Of a stretch of 64,000 nt of DNA, positions 7,856 to 15,994 are shown piece after piece (positions within the stretch are counted from its first letter, which is position 1; each line of letters opens with the position of its first letter). The DNA is from JAIVGV01 sp036389335. Its GTDB lineage: Bacteria; Acidobacteriota; Blastocatellia; Pyrinomonadales; Pyrinomonadaceae. A model generated the notes under the pieces. That model saw only the letters and a list, made by a program, of their open reading frames with translations, did not search any database and was not told the origin of the DNA. Both the position numbers and the translations under genes were made by a program. The stretch spans positions 62,001 to 126,000 of the forward strand of contig DASVQC010000021.1 in assembly GCA_036389335.1 (NCBI GenBank). The letters are read 5' to 3'.

Positions 7856-7948
7856 GTCATTCGACCGGGGCGGAAGTAGCGCGGCTTCCACCCGCGGGGT
7901 TGAAGGCTTGGTACAATTCTCCCCGCCCGGTTAATTCGAGCGTCGGGC
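7850..7948 (+). other. Decayed attC site (second lineage)
   Basis: Left end TCATAAG then TCATTCGACCGGGGCGG; right end AATTCGAGCGTCGGGC with GTCGGGC at 7942-7948 in place of GTTRRRY. Both cores have mutated, but the position just after a stop codon and before the next gene fits an attC. Confidence 0.5.
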
Positions 7949-8056
7949 GGCTTCCGCAGCTTTAACACGTATCGGGCGGGAACCTTCTCGTCGCAAAACA
8001 GGCTTGCGCGGTGTGTTCACGCCGGCAGTCTAAACATGTCGGGAGGGGGATCATCC

Positions 8057-9229
8057 TTGAAGCACCTGATTAGCTCATCGCTGATGGCGATTCTTGCTCT
8101 TACCTGCCCGTTTTCCGCTAACGGCCAGGCCCCCGTCTCGCCAACACTCCGCGGCTCTATCGAGCGGATAGATGAAATGACCGCCGCCGAGTATGCCAAG
8201 GATAACATCGGCGGCGTGACGGTCGGCGTCGTCGTCGGCCCGGACCTTGTCTGGACGAAGAGCTACGGCTATGCCGACATGGAAAGGAAGATACCCGCCT
8301 CGAAGGATACGGTTTACCGCATCGCCTCGGTGACGAAGCAGTTCACAGGGTTGATGCTGCTTCAGTTAGTCGAGCGGGGGCGCGTCCGTTTATCCGATCC
8401 CGTGGAAAAGTATTTTCCAGAGGTCAATAAAATACAGGGGCGTTTCCCCGGCGCGCCGCCGATCACGCTCGTTCAATTGGCGACGATGACCGCGGGGCTG
8501 GTCGGAGAACCAAAGAATGCGGAGCGATATAACACGGGGCGGGTGGCCGATTGGGAAAAGATGTTAGTCCTTTCCCTTCCTGACACGAAATATTTGTACG
8601 AACCCGGCACGTATCACAACTACTCGAACGCGAGTTATGCCATCCTCGGGGCCGCCCTCGGGCGCGCCGCCGGCGTGCCTTACGTGAGCTACGTTCAAAA
8701 GCAGATCATCGGGCCTTTAGGGATGACTCACACGGCCTTTGAACCGAACAACCAAATTAGCCCGTTCTTAGCCAAAGGTTATCACGTCGATGAAGGTGGT
8801 AAGCTGGATACGCTAACCCCTCTGCGTCAACAGGGCAACCGCGGGAAAAATGTTCCCGCCGGGTCTCTCTACTCGACGGTCGGCGACTTGACCCGGTTCG
8901 TGGCGTTTGAGTTGGGCGAAGGCTCCGCCGGCGTTCTTAAGAAGGAAACGCTTGATAATTCATTTTCCGCGCTCGTCGCCGCCGACGCCGATCTCAACTA
9001 CGGCGACGGCATCGGCTTTTCCGCCCGGCGCTTAATGCCGTCGAACTTTGTCGCGGTCGGGCACCTCGGCGCTTTGCACGGTTACAGCGCGGCGTTGATC
9101 TTCGACCGCTCATCCCGCACCGGCATTATCATGCTCGCAAACGTCACCGACGGGAAAGCTGATTATCAAGAACTCGCGCAAAGAGAGCTTGCGATGCTGG
9201 TTAACGGTGGCCCGAAATCAACTAAATAA
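8057..9229 (+). CDS. Secreted serine hydrolase, class C beta-lactamase/DD-peptidase family
   Basis: Start placed at TTG 8057, seven bases after GGGAGGGGG (8041-8049); the ATG at 8036 lies upstream of that ribosome site. The 390-residue product has a signal peptide (HLISSSLMAILALTCPFSANGQ). Catalytic motifs: SVTK (Ser at 91, Lys at 94), YSN at 189-191, and HLG near residue 345. This is the PF00144 fold shared by AmpC, esterases and D-aminopeptidases. Activity on beta-lactams cannot be inferred. It is the largest cassette gene in the array. Confidence 0.88.
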   Translation: MKHLISSSLMAILALTCPFSANGQAPVSPTLRGSIERIDEMTAAEYAKDNIGGVTVGVVVGPDLVWTKSYGYADMERKIPASKDTVYRIASVTKQFTGLMLLQLVERGRVRLSDPVEKYFPEVNKIQGRFPGAPPITLVQLATMTAGLVGEPKNAERYNTGRVADWEKMLVLSLPDTKYLYEPGTYHNYSNASYAILGAALGRAAGVPYVSYVQKQIIGPLGMTHTAFEPNNQISPFLAKGYHVDEGGKLDTLTPLRQQGNRGKNVPAGSLYSTVGDLTRFVAFELGEGSAGVLKKETLDNSFSALVAADADLNYGDGIGFSARRLMPSNFVAVGHLGALHGYSAALIFDRSSRTGIIMLANVTDGKADYQELAQRELAMLVNGGPKSTK

Positions 9230-9253
9230 GGTTGCTCGGTTCTGTGCCGCGAC

Positions 9254-9366
9254 GACGGACAAGTCATTCGGGCGGGCTGCCCGCCGGCTCGTCTCGCATC
9301 AAAGTTGCCCCTTACCTTTCGGCCTGTCGCTTGCGGGCGGGCAGCCGCTCAATCCCGGCGTCAGGC
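9254..9366 (+). other. Decayed attC site (second lineage)
   Basis: Left end ACGGACAAGTCATTCGGGCGG, right end CAATCCCGGCGTCAGGC with GTCAGGC at 9360-9366. The interior GGCTGCCCGCC/GGCGGGCAGCC is a perfect 11-bp stem. The left core is lost (ACGGACA) and the right has one change. It is the last attC-like site seen. Confidence 0.5.
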
Positions 9367-9399
9367 CCTCGCTCGTTAATGCTCGATTGGAACACTGAC

Positions 9400-10083
9400 A
9401 TGACTGTATTGAAAGCCCTCCTGATAGCGACGTTATGCCTATCCCTATCGGGCTGTGACGTCGTATTCATCAACCCTTTGATAGACCCCAAAGACGCCGT
9501 CGCCGACACGCGCCTCGTAGGTAAATGGAGTGTCCCCGACAGCCCGCTTCATGAAAAGGGCTACATCGACATTAAACAATCAGGTCGGAAGTTGATCATC
9601 GCCTCCGCCGCCCCTAAGAAACTGAAAGATAAATTAATGAAGGAGTTCTATACCATCTCATGCGGGGAGAAGAATTTTATCGTCGCCGCGTACACGGGGA
9701 GAGTAGGAAAGGGAGAGCAGAAGGGGTACTTGGTCATCAGGTATCGACTGGAGAATGATTCGTTGAAACTGTGGCTCGCCGTCCCCGCCATGTTTAAGGC
9801 GGCGGTTGAAGCAGGCAGACTTCACGGTAAGGCAGGGGAGGCTTTCGATTCGACAATTATCGTCGAGCCGACGAACGAGGCGTCGAAATTCTTATGCTCG
9901 TCGGACGATCAAATGTTTGAGTACTTTGGAGAAGTGAAGAGAGTTCGTGCGTCGCCTGATAACTCGTTGAACCAAAGAAGGGGTCAGGAAGGAACAGGCG
10001 CTCGGATGCCGCCGGAGGAGTCTCAAGCTCAGGGAAGAGGCGGGCGGCCTCGAAGGCCGCGCGGCTCCTACGAACTCTGGTAG
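9400..10083 (+). CDS. Lipoprotein, unknown function, with odd C-terminal tail
   Basis: Start taken at ATG 9400, which begins a lipoprotein signal peptide (lipobox SLSGC, Cys 19); the frame open from 9232 runs through the attC remnant. The mature domain (VGKWSVPDSP, YIDIKQSGRKLIIASA, YLVIRYRLENDSLKLWL) looks like a lipocalin-type beta-barrel seen in small lipoproteins. After about residue 186 the sequence turns into a low-complexity Gly/Arg/Pro tail of some 40 residues with flank-like GC. The tail suggests the original stop was lost and the frame now reads into chromosomal sequence. Confidence 0.65.
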   Translation: MTVLKALLIATLCLSLSGCDVVFINPLIDPKDAVADTRLVGKWSVPDSPLHEKGYIDIKQSGRKLIIASAAPKKLKDKLMKEFYTISCGEKNFIVAAYTGRVGKGEQKGYLVIRYRLENDSLKLWLAVPAMFKAAVEAGRLHGKAGEAFDSTIIVEPTNEASKFLCSSDDQMFEYFGEVKRVRASPDNSLNQRRGQEGTGARMPPEESQAQGRGGRPRRPRGSYELW

Positions 10084-10180
10084 ACTCCCTGAGCCGTTGG
10101 AATCCTCCGAACGGGCGCGGCGCGGCGCGCGCCGAAAGCCGTCTCGGGAAGAATTACAGACGCACTGTGAAGACCGAACC

Positions 10181-11449
10181 ATGCCCGCGAAGATCATCCT
10201 ATGCACACTCAGCCTTCTACTAGTCTGCGCCCCGGAGCGTCGAACCACTTCACGGCCACCGGCGATGAGTAGGCGCATCGTGATCGCCGCGGGCGCGGTG
10301 CTCGACGGGAAGGGGCGCGTGCTGCGCGACACGCGCATCGTCGTCGAGGGCTCGGAGATCGTCGCGCTCGATCCGAAGGCGGGCCCCGTGACTTACGACC
10401 TGCGCGGGCTGACGGTCTCGCCCGGCTGGATCGACGCGCACGTCCACATCACCTGGAGCTTCGGCAAGGACGGGAAGAACGCGGGCGCGGGCGAGACGAC
10501 GCAGGACGCCGCCTACCGCGCGGCGGCGAACGCGTGGGCGACGCTCGCGGCGGGCTTCACGACGGTCCAGAGCGTGGGCTCGCCCACGGACGTGCCCCTG
10601 CGCGACGCCATCGCGACGGGCGGCTTGCCGGGCCCGCGCCTCCTCACCGCCGTCGAGCCGATCTTCGGGCAGGGCGAGCGCACGGGCACGCCCGATGAAA
10701 TCCGAGCGTTCGTCAGGAAGCAGAAGCAGGCGGGCGCGGACTTGATTAAAATCTTCGCGTCGCAGAGCATCCGTCAGGGCGGCGGGATGACGCTCTCGCA
10801 GGAGCAGTTGAACGCCGCCTGCGACGAGGCGAGGCGGCAGGGTCTGCGCACGCTCGTGCACGCTTACAAAGAGGCCGTCCGCGCCGCGACCCTCGCCGGG
10901 TGCACCGAGGTCGAGCACGGCACGATGGCGTCGGACGACGACTTGAAGCTGATGGCCGAGCGCGGCACCTACCTCGATCCGCAGGCCGGGCTCGTGATCG
11001 AGAACTACCTGCTCAACCGGGAAAGGTATCTCGGCACGCCCGGCTACACGGCGGAGGGGTTCGCGGCGATGGAGAAGTTGCTCTCGCTGAACCACGAGCT
11101 GGTGCGGAGGGCGTCGAAGGTTCCGGGGCTGAAGATCGTCTTCGGCACGGACGCCGTCGCGGGCGCGCACGGGCGCAACGCGGAGGAGTTCATCGACCGC
11201 GTGCGCGACGGCGGCGTCGATCCGATGACGGCGCTCGTCTCCGCCAACTCGCTCGGCGCGCAGGCCCTCGGCATGGGCGACCGGATCGGCTCAATCGCGC
11301 CCGGCCTGCAGGCCGACATCATCGCGCTCGACGGCGATCCGTTGAAAGACATCACCGCCGTCCGCCGCGTCGTCTTCGTGATGAAGGGCGGCGTCGTTTA
11401 CCGCAACGACGCGCGCGACGTTCCCGCCCGCGCGGGCGACAAGCCTTAA
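10181..11449 (+). CDS. Secreted amidohydrolase (imidazolonepropionase-like)
   Basis: A 422-residue metal-dependent hydrolase with a signal peptide (MPAKIILCTLSLLLVCAPE). The start is ATG 10181; the frame is open back to 10097 but lacks a leader there. Motifs: DAHVHI (His 87 and 89), a Lys in DLIKIFAS, VHAYKE, EHGTM and FGTDAVAG (Asp ligand), then a C-terminal beta-sandwich ending in DPLKDI and VFVMKGGVVY. This is the PF01979 subtype often annotated Xaa-Pro dipeptidase or imidazolonepropionase-related. It is the first gene in the GC-rich chromosomal part. Confidence 0.88.
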   Translation: MPAKIILCTLSLLLVCAPERRTTSRPPAMSRRIVIAAGAVLDGKGRVLRDTRIVVEGSEIVALDPKAGPVTYDLRGLTVSPGWIDAHVHITWSFGKDGKNAGAGETTQDAAYRAAANAWATLAAGFTTVQSVGSPTDVPLRDAIATGGLPGPRLLTAVEPIFGQGERTGTPDEIRAFVRKQKQAGADLIKIFASQSIRQGGGMTLSQEQLNAACDEARRQGLRTLVHAYKEAVRAATLAGCTEVEHGTMASDDDLKLMAERGTYLDPQAGLVIENYLLNRERYLGTPGYTAEGFAAMEKLLSLNHELVRRASKVPGLKIVFGTDAVAGAHGRNAEEFIDRVRDGGVDPMTALVSANSLGAQALGMGDRIGSIAPGLQADIIALDGDPLKDITAVRRVVFVMKGGVVYRNDARDVPARAGDKP

Positions 11450-11518
11450 ACCCGACAGCCCACGGGGGCGTCTAAGCAGGACCCGGCGCGAGCCTCCGGG
11501 CGGCTGCCGGCGTTTCCG

Positions 11519-13171
11519 CTACGGTCTGCGCGGCGGCGTCGCGGCGGGCGACGGGGACGGCGAAGGCGAAGGCGTCGGCGTCGGCGTCGGCATCGCCTCG
11601 CGCGTGAAGCGCGGGAGCGGCTCGTCGCGCATGGCGAGCTGGTAGAGCGCGGCGGCGACGACGACGGCGGACTTCTTCACGTCGTCTTCGATGACGCGCT
11701 CGTAGGTGTCGAGGTTCGTGTGCCACGTGTGCGTGCCGTACTCGATGGGGTCTTGCTGGACGCCGATGCCGGGCAGACCGGCTTGGCTGAACGAGGTGTT
11801 GTCCGAGCCGCCGAGCGCGCGGCTGCGCGAAGCGATCGCGCCGACCACGCCCATGTAGCCGAACGCGCCGACCGCCTCGCGCAGAGGGGCGGCGGCTTCG
11901 GCGGGGCCGAAGACCGAGAGCCCGCGCGCGCGCCCCGTGCCCGAGTCGATGTTGAAGTAGCCGACGAGCTTCGCGAAGTCGGGCTTCGGGTTCTCGAACG
12001 AGCCGAAGTGCTCTTTGACGTAGGCCTGCGAGCCGAGCAGGCCCTCCTCTTCGCCGCTCCACAACGCGACGCGGATCGTGCGGCGCGGCCTGACGCCGAC
12101 CGCCTTCAGTATCCGCGCCGCCTCCATCATGACGGCGCAGCCGATGGCGTTGTCGGTCGCGCCCGTCGCCGAGTGCCACGAATCGAGGTGGCCGCCGAGC
12201 ATGACGACCTCGTCCCGCTTGTCGCCGCCCGGAATCTCCGCGACGACGTTGTAGGCGGTCGAGCCTTCCGGGAAGGTGCGGTTGCGGATGTCGAATTCGA
12301 GCGTCACGTCGAGGCCGTCGGCCAGAAGGCGCGAGATGCGACCGTAGTCCTCGTTACGCAGGACGACCGTGGGGACGGCCTTGTCCACGTCGAAGGTGCG
12401 GTTGTTGAAGGCGCGTATCTGGCCGTGCTCGCGCGCCGCGTCGTTGACGCGCACCAGCACCCCGTTGTCGAGCAGGAACTTGTCGAGCTGTTCGCCGATC
12501 TGCGCGTTGGTCAGCTGGCCGGGCACGGGCGAAGGCGTCGGCGAGGGCGAAGGTCTGGGCGAAGGCCGTGCGTCGGGGTCGAAGCGCGGGCGCAGGTCTT
12601 CGTCGGCGAGGCGCTTGGCGGGCGGCGTGATCTGGACGGGGAGGACGGTGTGCTTGCCGACGAGGACGATCTTGCCCCGCACCTTGTCGCGCACGGTGTC
12701 GAAGTAGGCGGAGAGTTGTTCCTGCGTGGGCCGCTCGGGCAGCGCGATCTGAACCGCGCTCGCCGTCGCCGCGCCCTTCGTGCCCGGCGTCCACGCCAGC
12801 ACTTCGAAGACGAGCGAGTCTTTGACGGGCGAGACGATGAAGCCCGCGGCGCGCTCGTTCGCCCAGCCGGGGTGGCCGAAGCTCCACGGCTCTAGGTGCG
12901 CGTTCTCGAAGCCCCACTCCGTCATCTGCTTGACCGCCCACTCGCCCGCCGCCTTCAAGCTCGGCGAGCCCGTCAGGCGCGGGCCGTAAACGTCCGTGAA
13001 GAAGTGGAGCGTGCGCATGATCTGCGAGTGCTCCGTCTCCTCTTTGACGATCTTCGCGTCGATGTCTTGATCGAACCGCCCCTGTGCGTCGCCGACGCGC
13101 ATGAGAGGGCTCAACAGGAAGGCGCACACGAGCGCGAGCGCGCAGAGTTTCGCAAGCTCTTTTCTTCTCAT
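11519..13171 (-). CDS. Secreted M28 family zinc aminopeptidase
   Basis: A 550-residue protein with signal peptide (LAKLCALALVCAFLLSPL). It has an inserted PA-type region (about 110-330) and the M28 catalytic domain from about 330, with GGHLDSWHSATGATDNAIG (metal His and Asp), WSGEEEGLLGS (catalytic Glu pair), IDSGTG and THTWHTNLDTYE (last His ligand). There is a Pro/Ser/Thr linker within the inserted region and a second TPTPSPSPSPSP tail at the C-terminus. It probably trims peptides in the periplasm or outside. The next gene upstream (creatininase) reads the same way. Confidence 0.9.
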   Translation of the reverse strand: MRRKELAKLCALALVCAFLLSPLMRVGDAQGRFDQDIDAKIVKEETEHSQIMRTLHFFTDVYGPRLTGSPSLKAAGEWAVKQMTEWGFENAHLEPWSFGHPGWANERAAGFIVSPVKDSLVFEVLAWTPGTKGAATASAVQIALPERPTQEQLSAYFDTVRDKVRGKIVLVGKHTVLPVQITPPAKRLADEDLRPRFDPDARPSPRPSPSPTPSPVPGQLTNAQIGEQLDKFLLDNGVLVRVNDAAREHGQIRAFNNRTFDVDKAVPTVVLRNEDYGRISRLLADGLDVTLEFDIRNRTFPEGSTAYNVVAEIPGGDKRDEVVMLGGHLDSWHSATGATDNAIGCAVMMEAARILKAVGVRPRRTIRVALWSGEEEGLLGSQAYVKEHFGSFENPKPDFAKLVGYFNIDSGTGRARGLSVFGPAEAAAPLREAVGAFGYMGVVGAIASRSRALGGSDNTSFSQAGLPGIGVQQDPIEYGTHTWHTNLDTYERVIEDDVKKSAVVVAAALYQLAMRDEPLPRFTREAMPTPTPTPSPSPSPSPAATPPRRP

Positions 13172-13214
13172 TTTTTTTGTTGTCGGAAGCAGGAGTAATG
13201 ACCTGGCTTCAGCT

Positions 13215-13318
13215 TTCCTCCGTGCCCCCTCCGTGCCCTCTGCGTCTCCGTGGTGAATTAAGGATCAAAAGCATTCACCACGGAGGCACAGAGAACACAG
13301 AGGGGCACGGAGTAGGAA
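13215..13318. repeat. Long imperfect inverted repeat, family A copy 1
   Basis: Left arm 13215-13258 and right arm 13273-13318 pair over more than 40 bases around the loop AAGGATCAAAAGC. The right arm is made of CACGGAGGCACAGAG-type units. A second copy with the same loop is at 15794-15894. It sits between the creatininase stop and the M28 start. Confidence 0.85.
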
Positions 13319-13370
13319 TCGAATCAGGACGACGTCGAAGCGTAGACTGTTGACGGTCGCGCGTCTCTCG

Positions 13371-14222
13371 TCACAGTCCCGCCATGTCCCACTTGCGCAC
13401 GACCTCGCCGATGAGGTTCGCGACCTTGTCCGTCACCTTGTTGAAGTACTCGTCGGCCTTCTTCTGATCGAACTTCGGGTAGCCCTGCCCCGGCTGGTAC
13501 AGCCCGATGGACGAGGGGAACGGCACAGCCGACCACGTGCTCGGCGGGGGGTAGGCGGTGGCGAGGTCGGCGTTGTAGCGTTCGGGGTGGACGAGCGTCG
13601 GATCAATCGCCTGGACGAACGCCGTCTCGTTCAGGCCGGCGTGCCCGCCGTCCTCGCCGAAGACCTCCTTCGTCACGTCCGAGGCGAACGACCACCAGTT
13701 GATGACGAGCGTGCGCACGTGCTGCTCGGCGGAGACTTCCGCCGCGACCGAGTTGAGCACCGCGGTCTGCCCGCCGCCGTGGCCGTTGAGGATGATGATG
13801 TTCTTAAAGCCGTTCTTCGCGAGCCCTTCGAGAATCTGTTTGACGAAGGGGCGGTAGGCGGCTTCCGTGATCTGGAACGCCCCCGGGTACGCCTCCATGC
13901 TGCCGGTGATGCCGTAGGGCAGCGCGGGCGCGATCATGGCGTTGACGCGCGGGGCGATCTTGCGCGCCATCGCGACGGGGGCGGTGATGTCCGCGCCGTT
14001 GTTGATGACGCCGTGCGGCTCAAGCGTCCCCGTCGGCAGAAGCACCGTGCGGATGCGCGCGGGCACGTGCTCGCGAAACTCCATCCAGTTGACGCGCTCC
14101 ATCTCCCGCGTCGAGATGTCGCGCGGCGGCGCGGAGGGCTTCGCCGCCGCCTGCGCGCGCGCGGCTGAAGTGGCCGAGATCAGGATGAGCAGGGACAGGA
14201 TCGTCTCGCGCGTTTTCGTCAC
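13371..14222 (-). CDS. Secreted creatininase family amidohydrolase
   Basis: A 283-residue protein from a GTG start with GGAGG eight bases upstream; the GGAGG overlaps the stop of the small upstream gene. Residues 1-24 are a signal peptide (LSLLILISATSAARAQ). Family motifs: LLPTGTLEPHG, the metal ligand segment LNGHGGGQ, and GGHAGLNETA. Creatininase-family members are Zn/Mn-dependent amidases; a secreted form is unusual next to cytosolic relatives and the substrate is unknown. Confidence 0.88.
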   Translation of the reverse strand: MTKTRETILSLLILISATSAARAQAAAKPSAPPRDISTREMERVNWMEFREHVPARIRTVLLPTGTLEPHGVINNGADITAPVAMARKIAPRVNAMIAPALPYGITGSMEAYPGAFQITEAAYRPFVKQILEGLAKNGFKNIIILNGHGGGQTAVLNSVAAEVSAEQHVRTLVINWWSFASDVTKEVFGEDGGHAGLNETAFVQAIDPTLVHPERYNADLATAYPPPSTWSAVPFPSSIGLYQPGQGYPKFDQKKADEYFNKVTDKVANLIGEVVRKWDMAGL

Positions 14223-14226
14223 GGCG

Positions 14227-14397
14227 TCACCTCCGGCCCCTTCTCGACGCCGCCAGCAGGCCCGCGCCGAGGATGAGGAAGATGGGCGCGAGCCAAGGCA
14301 TCCCCAGCGCGGCGACCCGTTTCAGGTTGAGGATCGCCACGGCGACCGCGGCGACGATAAGGAGGAATCCGATCACGCGCGCGACTGTGGGCGACAT
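14227..14397 (-). CDS. Small membrane protein
   Basis: A 56-residue ORF with ATG at 14397 and stop at 14227. It has two hydrophobic helices (VIGFLLIVAAVAVAIL and WLAPIFLILGAGLLAA) with a basic tail ASRRGRR. GTGAGG precedes the start. Its stop lies 4 bases before the creatininase GTG and its last codons carry that gene's ribosome site, so the two are translationally linked. Function unknown. Confidence 0.65.
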   Translation of the reverse strand: MSPTVARVIGFLLIVAAVAVAILNLKRVAALGMPWLAPIFLILGAGLLAASRRGRR

Positions 14398-14518
14398 GGC
14401 GTGTACCTCACTTTCGGGAGTTGAGAAAAAGCGTCCTACTTCTAAGTCAAATCAGAACGCGAGTCAACACCAGCCCTCGGACAGCCCACGCCCGCCCCGG
14501 CGCGCGCGCGCGAATCTG

Positions 14519-14547
14519 TTGACTCGCCGCACGATTTCAGATACAAG
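14519..14547 (+). promoter_or_regulatory. Candidate sigma-70 promoter for the cytochrome gene
   Basis: TTGACT at 14519-14524, 17-base spacer, TACAAG at 14542-14547. It lies about 100 bases upstream of the cytochrome start. The -10 is weak. Confidence 0.35.
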
Positions 14548-14643
14548 CCTGCGCCGATCTCGCGCCTCGCTCGGCCCTTCGCCGCCGCGCACGACGACCG
14601 CCGTCGCCCGAAGCTCTAACCGACCCGCCCCGGAGACTAACTC

Positions 14644-15669
14644 ATGCACGGACGACGCTCAGGACGGCTGTTCAAGATCGCGGCTTACGGTTTCGTCTTC
14701 GCTCTCCTGCTCGCCGCAGCCGCCGTCACGCTCACCGTCGGCTGGCGTCCCGTCGTCGGCGCGAGGGCGCGCGCCGTCGATCCGGCGCGACGCTTCGAGC
14801 CGAGCCCCGCGCGACTCGCGCGCGGCGAGTATCTCGCCGAAGCGGTCTCGGGCTGCTTCGACTGCCACACGAAATTAGATCAGGACTCGAACCCGCCCGT
14901 CCGGCTCTCGCGCCCCGGCGCGGGCGCCCTCTTCATCGAAGACGGCGCGCTGCGGGTGGTCGCGCCCAACATCACGCCCGACAGGGAGACCGGCGTGGGC
15001 GCGTGGTCTGACGACGCGCTGGCGCGCGCCGTCCGCGAAGGCATCGGGCACGACGGGCGCGCCCTCTTCCCCGCGATGCCCTACCCGAACTTCCGCCGGA
15101 TGTCGGACGAAGACCTCGCTTCCGTCGTCGTCTACCTACGCTCGGTCGAGCCCGCGCGCGCCGACAGTCTGCCGCCCACGCGCATCCCCTTCCCGCTCTC
15201 GCGCCTCATCCTCGGCGCGCCGCAGCCGCTCTCCGGGCCCGTCCCCGCGCCCGATCTCTCGACGCCGGAGGGGCGCGGCGCGTACCTCACGACCATCGCC
15301 AACTGCCGCGACTGCCACACGCCGACGCGGCGCGGGCAGTACGTCGAGGCGCTTGAGATGGCGGGCGGCAACACCGTCCCCGGCGGCGAGCGCGCGGTGA
15401 GCGCCAACATCACGCCCGACCCGACGGGCATCCCCTACTACGACGAGCCGCTCTTCCTCGAAGCCGTGCGCACCGGCCACGTCCGCGCGCGCCGTCTCAG
15501 CCGCTTCATGCCGTGGTGGTCTTACCGCTACATGACGGACGAAGACTTGAAAGCCGTCTTCGCGCACCTCCGCACGCTGAAGCCCGTCAGGCACCTCGTG
15601 GACAACGCCGAGCCGCCCACCCTCTGCAAGCTCTGCGGCAACCGCCACGGCCTCGGCGATAAGAATTGA
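14644..15669 (+). CDS. Dihaem cytochrome c family protein
   Basis: A 341-residue protein with an N-terminal signal anchor (residues 11-32) and two c-type haem motifs, CFDCH at 71-75 and CRDCH at 221-225. Each half carries a NITPD segment and a Met in PAMPYPNF or FMPWW that can act as the sixth iron ligand. A further CKLC near the C-terminus lacks the His and may bind metal or form a disulfide. This pattern matches the small membrane-attached cytochromes that pair with dehydrogenases, but no oxidase or dehydrogenase gene is adjacent. Confidence 0.9.
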   Translation: MHGRRSGRLFKIAAYGFVFALLLAAAAVTLTVGWRPVVGARARAVDPARRFEPSPARLARGEYLAEAVSGCFDCHTKLDQDSNPPVRLSRPGAGALFIEDGALRVVAPNITPDRETGVGAWSDDALARAVREGIGHDGRALFPAMPYPNFRRMSDEDLASVVVYLRSVEPARADSLPPTRIPFPLSRLILGAPQPLSGPVPAPDLSTPEGRGAYLTTIANCRDCHTPTRRGQYVEALEMAGGNTVPGGERAVSANITPDPTGIPYYDEPLFLEAVRTGHVRARRLSRFMPWWSYRYMTDEDLKAVFAHLRTLKPVRHLVDNAEPPTLCKLCGNRHGLGDKN

Positions 15670-15793
15670 CGGGCGGGCGCGTCCGCGCGCGCCTTGAGTC
15701 TTGAGCGGAGAGGTCGTGCGACTTTCACGCGACCAGCCCCGGTCGGAAGTGAGCGACTTCTCTTCTCCGCCGCTATCGAGCCTTATTTGATTT

Positions 15794-15894
15794 TTCCTCT
15801 GTGCGCCCTCCGTGATCTCCGTCTCTCCGTGGTGAGGTAAGGATCGGAAGCACTCACCACAGAGGCACGGAGGACGCGGAGGACGCACAGAGGA
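15794..15894. repeat. Long imperfect inverted repeat, family A copy 2
   Basis: Left arm 15794-15836, right arm 15852-15894, with the loop containing AAGGATCGGAAGC. The arms are built of the same GGAGG/CACAGAGG elements as copy 1 but with different internal order, and the loop is nearly identical. It lies in the 325-base gap between the cytochrome gene and the lipoprotein gene at 15995, otherwise without features. Confidence 0.85.
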
Positions 15895-15994
15895 AGCTGA
15901 AATTAGGACGCTACTCAATTTTTCCACCGACCTCCGACGCGACATTCAAACGCGACTCTTTTCGACTACACTGTTCCCCGAAAGGAGCTACGCC

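Larger units (their letters stand above)
1..10083 (+). mobile_element. Integron gene-cassette array (no integrase in window)
   Basis: A run of plus-strand genes, each unit closed by an attC-like imperfect palindrome. At least seven sites keep recognisable terminal cores (RYYYAAC at the left, GTTRRRY or one mismatch at the right) and four more are decayed. Genes are small, unrelated to each other, lower in GC than the flank, and stop codons often lie at or inside the next attC. These are hallmarks of integron cassettes. No tyrosine recombinase with an IntI signature was seen, so within this window it is a cluster of attC sites without integrase; cassette orientation predicts intI and attI to the left of base 1. 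The right edge is set at the last low-GC gene; the exact boundary is uncertain. Confidence 0.85.

Noticed and set aside
8036..8056. ATG 8036 as start of the serine hydrolase
   Set aside because: The strong GGGAGGGGG lies after it and 7 bases before TTG 8057, where the signal peptide begins.
9232..9399. Upstream extension of the lipoprotein ORF
   Set aside because: It covers the attC remnant and lacks a leader; ATG 9400 begins a signal peptide with lipobox.
1..10083. Prophage or ICE remnant
   Set aside because: No capsid, terminase, relaxase or integrase genes; the attC sites explain the structure better.
11720..12895. 391-residue plus-strand ORF over the M28 peptidase
   Set aside because: Antisense shadow; same reason.
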